DNA of 5,450 nt from an uncultured Butyrivibrio sp. (GTDB taxonomy: Bacteria > Bacillota > Clostridia > Lachnospirales > Lachnospiraceae), in contig CAMVRW010000177.1 in assembly GCA_947169985.1 (NCBI GenBank), positions 1-5,450 on the forward strand, read 5' to 3'. Every line of letters starts with the position of its first letter. Within the stretch, counting starts at the first letter, position 1. This document shows positions 1-5,450 of this stretch, piece by piece. The position numbers were made by a program, and so were the translations under genes. The notes below the pieces were generated by a model. It was not told the DNA's origin, made no database searches, and saw only the letters and a list, made by a program, of their open reading frames with translations.

Positions 1-773
1 TTTTAACCGGAATTATTGTGACTGCCATAATGGCTTTAGCTTATATAATTAACCCCTACGTTGGCGTAATTATGGAAGCAGTTCTTACCTGTTATTGTCT
101 TGCAGCAAAGAGCCTTAAGGTCGAGAGCATGAAAGTCTATAAAGCTCTCAAAGAAGGAACATTAGAGGATGCCAGAAAGGCAGTATCCATGATAGTTGGA
201 AGAGATACGGAAAGCCTTGATGAGAAAGGCGTTGTGAGAGCAGCCGTTGAGACTGTTGCGGAGAATACCTCTGATGGTGTGATTGCTCCTCTGATTTATA
301 CCTTTGTGGGAGGGCCAATACTTGGGCTTATCTATAAGGCTATTAACACTATGGATTCAATGGTTGGTTATCACAATGACAGATATGAAAATTATGGATT
401 TGCTGCAGCTAAGCTTGATGATATAGTAAATTTCCTTCCTGCTAGAATAAGCGCTCTGTTCATGATTCTGGCTGCGTTAATACTTGGGAAAGATTATTCC
501 GGAAAGGATGCTCTGCGAATCTTTAATAGAGACAGATACAATCACAAGAGCCCAAATTCCGCCCAGACAGAAAGTGCCTGCGCAGGAGCTCTGGGTCTTC
601 GCCTTGCAGGAGATTCCTACTACTTTGGAATGCTGGTACATAAGCCTTACATTGGAGACCCTACACGTATCGAAGAACCTGAGGACATCCCAAGAAGCTG
701 TAAGCTTATGTACATGACTAGCATTTTGACCATAGCTTTACTATTAGCAGTTGGCTTAATGTTATTATTCTGA
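1..773 (+). CDS. cbiB: CbiB, adenosylcobinamide-phosphate synthase (5' partial)
   Basis: This integral membrane protein of late cobalamin synthesis amidates adenosylcobyric acid with aminopropanol (phosphate), giving adenosylcobinamide (phosphate). The reading frame is open to the left edge (first full codon at 3), so the GTG at 18 is probably internal. About 256 codons are visible against roughly 310-320 for the family, so some 55-65 N-terminal residues are missing. Family hallmarks read from the translation are SMIVGRDTESLDEKGV (about codons 60-75 after GTG-18), AVETVAENTSDGVIAPL, YKAINTMDSMVGYHNDRYE, AAAKLDDIVNFLPARI, and HKSPNSAQTESACAGALG. Hydrophobic segments lie at the visible start, after the LDDIVNFLPAR motif, and at the extreme C-terminus (LTIALLLAVGLMLLF), as expected for CbiB. 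The C-terminus looks complete (TGA at 771-773). The downstream gene makes the aminopropanol-phosphate substrate. The name CobD is used for this protein in the Pseudomonas nomenclature, which can confuse annotation of the next gene. Confidence 0.95.
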   Translation, partial: LTGIIVTAIMALAYIINPYVGVIMEAVLTCYCLAAKSLKVESMKVYKALKEGTLEDARKAVSMIVGRDTESLDEKGVVRAAVETVAENTSDGVIAPLIYTFVGGPILGLIYKAINTMDSMVGYHNDRYENYGFAAAKLDDIVNFLPARISALFMILAALILGKDYSGKDALRIFNRDRYNHKSPNSAQTESACAGALGLRLAGDSYYFGMLVHKPYIGDPTRIEEPEDIPRSCKLMYMTSILTIALLLAVGLMLLF

Positions 774-855
774 TTTTACTCAGCATGACTTGGAGCTTGT
801 ATTTGGGAAAGGTCATGTGGGCTGTGTTTATATCGGATAGATAGGAGATATCACC
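774..855 (+). other. cbiB-cobD intergenic gap, only a TAG-ended micro-ORF
   Basis: This is an 82-nt gap without a convincing promoter or terminator. A 19-codon micro-ORF begins at ATG 785 (MTWSLYLGKVMWAVFISDR) and ends with TAG at 842-844, overlapping the ribosome binding site of the next gene. No Shine-Dalgarno site precedes it. In the cobD frame the gap reads HDLELVFGKGHVGCVYIG and stops at TAG 838-840. Neither stretch is recognisable as a protein, so the gap is best treated as an operon-internal leader of unknown meaning. Confidence 0.35.
843..848 (+). promoter_or_regulatory. Shine-Dalgarno site fixing the TTG start of cobD
   Basis: AGGAGA lies seven bases before TTG at 856. An in-frame TAG at 838-840 excludes any upstream start, and the HGG motif begins at residue 3, so a later start would cut into the conserved N-terminus. 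Together these support the rare TTG start codon. Confidence 0.85.
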
Positions 856-1908
856 TTGATTCATGGAGGCGAGATTTACGACAAAAGAATAGAGATGGAC
901 TTCTCCGTGAATTTGAATCCATACCCATGTCCGGAGGAGGTCATTAAGGTCATAAGGGATGCGGCTTTGCATATAGATAAGTACCCTGACATAAACCAGA
1001 CATCCTTCAGGCAGAAGGTTGCCAATGCAGAGAATAAGTTGGCTGGCGCAGAGTATCTCACTTCTGAAAATGTTATCGGTGGCAATGGCGCATCAGAGCT
1101 GATCATGGGAATCATCAGACTTATTAACCCTAAGAAAGTCCTATTACCTGTTCCGAGTTTTTATGGCTATCTTCATGGAATCAGGGCTTGTGGCGATGTG
1201 GAGATAGAGCAGTACCAGCTAAACGAAGAGAAGAGCTTTACTTTGGATGAAGGTTTTGCTGACCACATCGATGAAAGTACAGACCTTGTAATTCTTGGCA
1301 ATCCAAATAATCCTACAGGACGACTGATTCAGAACGATTTACTTGAGAAAATCATCAGACGATGCCAGGAAACTTCAACGGCTCTGTTGATCGACGAATG
1401 TTTTCTGCACCTTTCTTCAGGGACAATCAGCGCAGCTAAATACTTGGATCTTTGTGAAAAGCTCTTTATCGTGAATGCCTACACCAAGCTCTTTTCCATT
1501 CCCGGAGTGAGAGTAGGTTACGCCATATCTTCACCTAAAAATATCATGGCGTTTAAAGCTCTTTTACCTGAATGGAACATGTCAGTGTTTGCAATGGCTG
1601 CAGGAGAAGTCTGCGCAGATATCGTCGCCACAACTGACTTTGTAGAACGCTCAAAAGACTTCATCGCAAGCCAAAGAAGCATCATGGAAAGCAACTTTGC
1701 CTCCACCGACTTAAAGGTCTTTTCATCAGACACAAATTTCATCCTTGTTAATAGCCCCAAAAGGCTGTATGATTTCTTCTTGGAAAAGGGAATTCTTATT
1801 AGGGATTGCGGGAACTTTGAGGGCCTGGGATCAGGCTACTACAGGTTCGCCGTAAGGGACCGGGAGTCTTACGAAAGGATGAAACAATGCTTTTGTTTTT
1901 TGACATAG
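856..1908 (+). CDS. cobD: CobD-type L-threonine-O-3-phosphate decarboxylase (PLP-dependent)
   Basis: The product is a 350-residue fold-type I PLP enzyme. The CobD family decarboxylates L-threonine phosphate to (R)-1-amino-2-propanol O-2-phosphate, the linker joined to the corrin ring by CbiB. Visible landmarks are the N-terminal HGGEIY (3-8) and DFSVNLNP, the CobD/HisC-like substrate and cofactor segments; GGNGASELI, the PLP-phosphate loop; GNPNNPTGR (148-156); D180 in LLIDECF, which should contact the pyridine nitrogen; K211 in NAYTKLFSIPGVRVGY, the expected Schiff-base lysine; and the C-terminal arginines R330 and R334 in YYRFAVRDR. The ending GILIRDCGNFEGLGSGYYR is typical of CobD rather than histidinol-phosphate aminotransferase, although HisC is the nearest alternative. 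The start is TTG with a strong ribosome binding site. The last 22 nt overlap the next gene in another frame. The adjacency to cbiB is the main contextual support for CobD over HisC. Confidence 0.9.
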   Translation: MIHGGEIYDKRIEMDFSVNLNPYPCPEEVIKVIRDAALHIDKYPDINQTSFRQKVANAENKLAGAEYLTSENVIGGNGASELIMGIIRLINPKKVLLPVPSFYGYLHGIRACGDVEIEQYQLNEEKSFTLDEGFADHIDESTDLVILGNPNNPTGRLIQNDLLEKIIRRCQETSTALLIDECFLHLSSGTISAAKYLDLCEKLFIVNAYTKLFSIPGVRVGYAISSPKNIMAFKALLPEWNMSVFAMAAGEVCADIVATTDFVERSKDFIASQRSIMESNFASTDLKVFSSDTNFILVNSPKRLYDFFLEKGILIRDCGNFEGLGSGYYRFAVRDRESYERMKQCFCFLT

Positions 1909-2663
1909 ACGGAACAATCTGGGATTACAGAAATTTTATCCCGGACAGCACCAGGAAAGCTATCAAGCTTGCTCAGGAAAAGGGCCATAAGTGCTTTATC
2001 AACACAGGACGCTCCAGAGCCTTTGTTTACAATAAGGATCTTCTGGGAATTGGCTTTGATGGAATTGTTTCTGCCTGTGGATGCATGATCGAATATAAGG
2101 GAGAAACCCTTTTTAACAGGCTTATCAGTAAAGAAGACTGCATCAGAACAGTGGAGACTACAAAGCGCCACGGCTTTAGGAATATTCTGGAAGGTCCGGA
2201 ATACCTTTACATGGACAGGCGTGACTTTGAGGGCGACATGTACGGCGAGAAGGTCATGAGAGAGATGGGAGATAAACTCCTGCCTATAACTGAGAGTTGG
2301 GGCAACTGGACCATTAATAAGCTTTCCTGTGAGTGTGGAACTCCCACCAGGGATCAGTGTTTTGATGAATTGTCAGACCTTTACGACTACATGCTCCACA
2401 GCGAGAATATAGTTGAAATGGTTCCAAAGGGCTTTAACAAGGGCAGCGGAATCCTTGAGGTTTGTGAACTTCTCCATGAAGATATCTCAAATACCATGGC
2501 CTTTGGAGACAGCATCAACGATAAGGAAATGCTTGAGACTGCCGCAATTTCTGTCGCAATGGGGAACGGCACTGACGTGGTAAAAGAACTTTCGGACCAC
2601 GTGACAACACCTCTTTTGGAAGATGGCATCTGGAATGCCATGAAGGAGTATGACCTTATCTGA
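1887..2663 (+). CDS. Cof-type (class IIB) HAD hydrolase, probable phosphatase
   Basis: This 258-residue cytosolic haloacid-dehalogenase-family protein probably hydrolyses a small phosphorylated substrate with Mg2+. All four HAD motifs are present. Motif I is FFDIDGT, with nucleophile D6 and acid/base D8. Motif II is INTGRSRA with T40. Motif III is K185 in FNKGSG. Motif IV is GDSINDKEM with D208 and D212. The stretch of about 85-180 between motifs II and III fits a C2B cap, placing it with Cof/YbiV/YidA-like sugar-phosphate and nucleotide phosphatases. Length is normal for the group. The start at 1887 is required because the nucleophile is at residue 6, and AAAGGA at 1874-1879 sits seven bases upstream. 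The gene starts inside the 3' end of cobD (22-nt overlap, different frame), implying cotranscription and translational coupling. Its substrate cannot be read from sequence. Alpha-ribazole phosphate, or a general housekeeping substrate, are possibilities. It contains several scattered cysteines of no evident pattern. Confidence 0.9.
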   Translation: MLLFFDIDGTIWDYRNFIPDSTRKAIKLAQEKGHKCFINTGRSRAFVYNKDLLGIGFDGIVSACGCMIEYKGETLFNRLISKEDCIRTVETTKRHGFRNILEGPEYLYMDRRDFEGDMYGEKVMREMGDKLLPITESWGNWTINKLSCECGTPTRDQCFDELSDLYDYMLHSENIVEMVPKGFNKGSGILEVCELLHEDISNTMAFGDSINDKEMLETAAISVAMGNGTDVVKELSDHVTTPLLEDGIWNAMKEYDLI

Positions 2664-2692
2664 AAAGAAACCTTTAACAAATTGGGTTCTTT
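2664..2692 (+). terminator. Weak hairpin after the HAD gene, doubtful terminator
   Basis: Starting directly after the HAD stop codon, AAAGAAACC (2664-2672) can pair with GGGTTCTTT (2684-2692) across an 11-nt loop with one internal mismatch. The stem is AT-rich and is followed by ACTTGAAA rather than a T run, so it is at best a weak terminator or a processing barrier between the cobalamin genes and zapA. Confidence 0.25.
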
Positions 2693-2717
2693 ACTTGAAA
2701 TGGCAGATGGTTCAAGT
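2693..2717. repeat. 7-bp perfect inverted repeat in the zapA promoter
   Basis: ACTTGAA at 2693-2699 and TTCAAGT at 2711-2717 are exact reverse complements separated by 11 bp. The left arm covers most of the -35 hexamer and the right arm ends just before the first -10 box. This is where an operator for a dimeric repressor would sit. It could also fold as a small RNA hairpin in read-through transcripts from the HAD gene. No regulator is identified. Confidence 0.45.
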
Positions 2718-2736
2718 TTATAATCTGTGTTATAAT
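2695..2736 (+). promoter_or_regulatory. zapA promoter region with two TATAAT boxes
   Basis: TTGAAA (2695-2700) and TATAAT (2719-2724), with an 18-bp spacer, make a near-consensus housekeeping sigma promoter. A second TATAAT at 2731-2736 is directly preceded by TGT, which forms an extended -10 (TGnTATAAT) and so may work without a good -35. The octamer TATAATCT occurs at both positions, 12 bp apart. Start sites would fall near 2731 and 2743, giving a short leader of about 30-40 nt before zapA. This marks the boundary between the cobalamin genes and the zapA unit. Confidence 0.75.
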
Positions 2737-2759
2737 CTACAAAGTAATTATTCGCATGT

Positions 2760-2766
2760 GGGGAGA
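2760..2766 (+). promoter_or_regulatory. zapA ribosome binding site
   Basis: GGGGAGA lies five bases before the ATG at 2772. It is a strong purine-rich Shine-Dalgarno site that fixes the zapA start. Confidence 0.8.
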
Positions 2767-2771
2767 TCAAA

Positions 2772-3179
2772 ATGGCATCCAAGACAGATACCGAAGTCAT
2801 CATCGGTGGCAAAGTTTTTACACTTAGTGGTTATGAGAGTGAGGAGTACCTTCAGAAGGTGGCTTCTTATATCAACAACAAGATTGCTGAATACAACAAG
2901 ATAGATGGCTTTAAGAGACAGCCTATCGATACTCAGAATGTACTTCTTCAGCTCAATATCGCTGACGACTACTTTAAGTCCAAGAAGCAGATAGAGCTTA
3001 TGGAGGAGCAGCTTTCTGAGAAGGAGAAGGAGCTGTACGATCTTAAGCATGAGCTTATAGCAACCCAGATCAAGCTTGAGAATACTGAGAAGAACGGCAA
3101 GAGCCTTCAGACCAAGCTGGACGAGTCTTCCAAGAAGATAATACAGCTTGAGACTCAGGTAAAGGGTGGCAAAAAGTAA
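2772..3179 (+). CDS. zapA: ZapA, cell-division FtsZ-ring-associated protein
   Basis: This 135-residue cytosolic protein should promote bundling of FtsZ filaments and stabilise the Z ring. The N-terminal ZapA domain covers about residues 6-68: TEVIIGGKVFTLSG begins the small beta element, ESEEYLQKVASYINNKIAEYN is the conserved helix, and DTQNVLLQLNIADDYFK is the segment typical of Firmicute ZapA leading into the coiled coil. From about 66 to 130 the chain is almost entirely charged heptad-like helix (for example QIELMEEQLSEKEKELYDLK), a long coiled coil ending in a lysine/glycine tail. It is longer than the classical short ZapA (about 85 residues in Bacillus subtilis), but extended versions are usual in Clostridia. 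The gene has its own promoter and strong ribosome binding site and is followed by a terminator hairpin before the U32 gene. The assignment is firm from the N-terminal domain. The function of the extended tail is not known. Confidence 0.88.
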   Translation: MASKTDTEVIIGGKVFTLSGYESEEYLQKVASYINNKIAEYNKIDGFKRQPIDTQNVLLQLNIADDYFKSKKQIELMEEQLSEKEKELYDLKHELIATQIKLENTEKNGKSLQTKLDESSKKIIQLETQVKGGKK

Positions 3180-3189
3180 TTTTGAATTC

Positions 3190-3226
3190 AAAGGGCTGTC
3201 TGAGCAAGACGGCCTTTCTTTATATT
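3190..3226 (+). terminator. Rho-independent terminator or attenuator after zapA
   Basis: AAAGGGCTGTC (3190-3200) pairs with GACGGCCTTT (3208-3217) around the loop TGAGCAA. The stem has about ten base pairs with one bulged G and one G-U pair, followed by the T-rich tail CTTTATATT. It begins ten bases after the zapA stop codon and ends ten bases before the next start codon. A full stop here would leave the U32 gene without room for its own promoter, so partial termination is likely. Confidence 0.75.
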
Positions 3227-3235
3227 GGTAGGACT

Positions 3236-5450
3236 ATGAAGAAGGTAGAGCTTTTATCACCGGCAGGTGGTTATGAAACAATGGTGGGGGCATTCAATGC
3301 AGGTGCCGACGCTGTATATCTTGGGGGATCTAAATTTGGCGCAAGAGCCTATGCTGATAACTTCGACAGGGATCAGGTTCTTGACGCTATTTCTTATGCA
3401 CATCTCCATGGGAAAAGAATATATATGACCGTGAACACCCTTGTTAAAGAGGGTGAGTTTGGCCAGCTCTACGACTTTATGCTGCCTTATGCAGAGAAGA
3501 ACCTGGACGGAGTCATTGTTCAGGACTATGGCGTAATGCGTCTTATAGGAAAAGAGTTCCCGGCCATTGAACTTCATGCCAGCACCCAGCAGACAGTTAC
3601 CGGAGTATATGGGGCTAAGCTATTAAAAGACCTGGGATGCTGCAGAGTGGTCCCTGCCAGGGAGCTGTCCCTTCAGGAGATGAGCGCCATCAGAAATGAG
3701 GCTGGAGTTGAGGTTGAGGCCTTTATTCACGGAGCTATGTGCTACTGTTATTCCGGAATATGTCTTTTCAGCAGTATCGTAGGTGGCCGGAGCGGAAACC
3801 GTGGAAGGTGCGCACAGCCCTGCAGACTACCTTACAGAATGTCTGAGAGGGACAGAGAGCAGTACCCGCTGAGTCTTAAGGATATGAGCACTATCGGGAT
3901 AATTCCTGAGCTGATCGAGGCAGGAATTGATTCATTCAAGATAGAGGGAAGAATGAAGAAACCTGAGTATTCTGCAGGTGTAACAGCCCTTTATCGCAAA
4001 TACATTGACAGATATTATGCTGACCCCAATGCTCCTTTTGAGGTGTCAAAAGAGGATATGGAGACCTTGAAGTCTCTCTACCAGAGGACCGGAATCAGTG
4101 AGGGCTACTATCACAGGCACAATGATAAGTCCATGGTGACTGTATCTTCGCCTGCTTATAATGCAACTTCTGAGGAAATCCTTGCGGATGTTCATAAGAA
4201 GTACCTGACTTCTGAGCTTAAGCTAAAGTGTGATCTGTACTGCGAGCTGAAGGTTGGAACTCCTGCAAGGCTTACAATGACTGCCTATAAGGGAGATGAG
4301 GTTTTCTACGCTGAGGAGTACGGGAACGCAGTTCAGGCTGCATCAAAGCGCCCCATGGAAGAGGCTGATATCAGAAAGCAGCTTGGCAAACTTGGTGGAA
4401 CGCCCTTTGAGGCCGGAAACATTGATATAACCATTGATGACAACGGCGCAGAAACCGGAATTTTTATGGCTGTCAGTGAACTGAATGAACTTCGCAGGCG
4501 TCTGGTGACCGAGGTATTGATGCAGATCGAGGAAAGAGCTTTGGATTCTTCAAGGACATCTGAGGCTAGTGATGAGGCTGATGGTGCTGGACTTGGCGAC
4601 GCAAATTCTGAAGGCAGAAGTTCTGTAGCGCATTTCGCAGATTATGGATTGTACAGTTCTCCAATACAGGCCGGTAAAGGCATTCACGTTCTGGTGAATA
4701 CTAGAGAGCAGCTTGAGGCGGTGCTAAATGAGTTAGATAATAACACTTCTTTAGGGAAAGACGGTGTTGGCGCAGCAACCTCTGGAATCCAGCGCATTTA
4801 TGTGGATAGCAATCTGTTTCTTTCGCTTGAGACCTCATTAGTTGTTGAGAAAGCCAAGAAACTAGAATTGTTTATATCCCTTCCCTATGTGACTCGTGAA
4901 GAAGAGTGGGATGGCACGAGGGAGATTGATCGTGTCTTGGAGAAAATGAGTCAGGTCAATGAGGCGAACACTATTGAATTCACGTTCGCAGGCCTACTTG
5001 TCCGCAACCTTGAGCAGCTTGGCTACCTTCGTGAGATTGGCTACAGTGGCAAAGTGATTTTGGATTACAGCATGTACGTATGGAACAGGGAAGCAGGACT
5101 TGAGCTTCTGGATAGCAATGGCAAGGACTTCATGATCAGCGAATTTACTGTTCCCTACGAGCTTAGTTTTGCTGAAATGAAGGATATGACAAAAGCGCTA
5201 AAGAATACAGTGGATATTCCTATAAGTTACAACATTTATGGCCACTTACCCATGATGATAAGCGCTGGCTGTATTAAAAAGACCACTGATAAGTGCTCAG
5301 GAAAACTCCATGAGCTCCACAGCGAGCAGCTGAACATCATCGACAGGATGAACAACACTCTTCCTGTGACTTGCAACTGCAGAAACTGCTACAATGTGAT
5401 CTGGAACGCACATCCTACTTCATTACATAAGAGGCTGGATAAAGTTCTTT
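3236..5450 (+). CDS. U32-family protein with DUF3656, RlhA/TrhP-like (3' partial)
   Basis: This protein is open to the right edge (738 codons visible). The family is catalogued as peptidase U32, but characterised members RlhA (23S rRNA C2501 hydroxylation), TrhP (tRNA wobble-uridine hydroxylation) and UbiU/UbiV act in hydroxylation, some with an iron-sulfur cluster. The N-terminus has LLSPAGG (6-12), GADAVYLGG (23-31) and LHASTQQT (113-120). The U32 signature E-x-F-x2-G...C-x4-G-x-C-x-F-S is at 161-179, with C169, C176, C192 and C196 as candidate cluster ligands, followed by KIEGRMKKPEY (235-245). The stretch of about 305-425 matches DUF3656 (KLGGTPFE at 385-392, VSELNELRRR at 413-422). A Ser/Asp/Gly/Ala-rich linker spans about 437-465. 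The remaining part (483-738) looks barrel-like and carries C679, C687, C713, C715 and C718. The U32-DUF3656 order is that of RlhA. The start at 3236 preserves LLSPAGG; its ribosome site (TAGGA) is only about three bases away and weak. A true protease role cannot be excluded. Confidence 0.88.
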   Translation, partial: MKKVELLSPAGGYETMVGAFNAGADAVYLGGSKFGARAYADNFDRDQVLDAISYAHLHGKRIYMTVNTLVKEGEFGQLYDFMLPYAEKNLDGVIVQDYGVMRLIGKEFPAIELHASTQQTVTGVYGAKLLKDLGCCRVVPARELSLQEMSAIRNEAGVEVEAFIHGAMCYCYSGICLFSSIVGGRSGNRGRCAQPCRLPYRMSERDREQYPLSLKDMSTIGIIPELIEAGIDSFKIEGRMKKPEYSAGVTALYRKYIDRYYADPNAPFEVSKEDMETLKSLYQRTGISEGYYHRHNDKSMVTVSSPAYNATSEEILADVHKKYLTSELKLKCDLYCELKVGTPARLTMTAYKGDEVFYAEEYGNAVQAASKRPMEEADIRKQLGKLGGTPFEAGNIDITIDDNGAETGIFMAVSELNELRRRLVTEVLMQIEERALDSSRTSEASDEADGAGLGDANSEGRSSVAHFADYGLYSSPIQAGKGIHVLVNTREQLEAVLNELDNNTSLGKDGVGAATSGIQRIYVDSNLFLSLETSLVVEKAKKLELFISLPYVTREEEWDGTREIDRVLEKMSQVNEANTIEFTFAGLLVRNLEQLGYLREIGYSGKVILDYSMYVWNREAGLELLDSNGKDFMISEFTVPYELSFAEMKDMTKALKNTVDIPISYNIYGHLPMMISAGCIKKTTDKCSGKLHELHSEQLNIIDRMNNTLPVTCNCRNCYNVIWNAHPTSLHKRLDKVL

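Noticed and set aside
726..779. Possible promoter for cobD (TTGACC or TTGGCT with AT-rich downstream sequence)
   Set aside because: No acceptable -10 element lies at 16-18 bp from either -35-like hexamer. Cotranscription with cbiB explains cobD expression better.
774..855. Cobalamin riboswitch in the cbiB-cobD gap
   Set aside because: The gap is only 82 nt, too short for a B12 riboswitch, and I see no B12-box-like sequence.
718..972. Minus-strand frame of 84 codons over the cbiB-cobD gap
   Set aside because: It overlaps conserved parts of cobD and the cbiB C-terminus and has no recognisable motif, so it is most likely a chance frame.
2387..2812. Minus-strand open frame of 141 codons covering the end of the HAD gene and the zapA promoter
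   Set aside because: It lies across the motif IV region of the HAD gene and a near-consensus promoter on the other strand. The translation is serine-rich and unlike any family I know.
2650..2904. Plus-strand frame of 84 codons across the HAD-zapA gap
   Set aside because: It overlaps both the HAD 3' end and the zapA start in a different frame and crosses the promoter. Its composition is not protein-like and no ribosome site precedes it.
2748..3191. Minus-strand open frame of 147 codons opposite zapA
   Set aside because: It is a leucine-rich shadow caused by the coiled-coil codons of zapA (CTT/AAG bias), has no ribosome binding site, and would run against a well-supported gene.

Overview
The window reads as a piece of a low-to-moderate GC Firmicute chromosome, most likely a Clostridia/Lachnospiraceae member (a Butyrivibrio-like genus is plausible). 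The signs are strong purine-rich Shine-Dalgarno sites, a TTG start, consensus sigma-A-type promoter elements, a ZapA with a long coiled-coil tail, and a large U32/DUF3656 protein directly after zapA. The lineage is inferred from gene style, not from a marker gene. All recognisable genes are on the + strand, and I saw no mobile element, tRNA, rRNA or CRISPR array.

Positions 1-2663 hold the end of a cobalamin (vitamin B12) gene cluster. First comes cbiB, a membrane protein cut by the left edge. An 82-nt gap follows, then a PLP-dependent enzyme of the CobD type (L-threonine-O-3-phosphate decarboxylase). A Cof-type HAD phosphatase follows, overlapping the decarboxylase by 22 nt. CobD makes (R)-1-amino-2-propanol phosphate, and CbiB joins that compound to adenosylcobyric acid, so these two neighbours catalyse consecutive steps of nucleotide-loop assembly. 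The HAD enzyme is translationally tied to them, but its substrate is not known.

Positions 2664-2771 form a compact regulatory gap. It holds a weak hairpin, a 7-bp perfect inverted repeat overlapping a -35 element, and two TATAAT boxes 12 bp apart. From here a second transcription unit starts.

Positions 2772-5450 hold zapA (FtsZ-ring stabiliser), then a good intrinsic-terminator hairpin, then almost immediately the start of a U32-family protein that runs open off the right edge (738 codons visible). Its domain order (U32 core with Cys motif, DUF3656, C-terminal barrel-like part with a second Cys cluster) resembles the RlhA/TrhP group of RNA-hydroxylation proteins rather than a true protease.

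I do not see a previously undescribed system. The points most worth a second look are the terminator wedged between zapA and the U32 gene, the operator-like palindrome in the zapA promoter, the overlapping HAD phosphatase, and the second cysteine cluster in the U32 protein.
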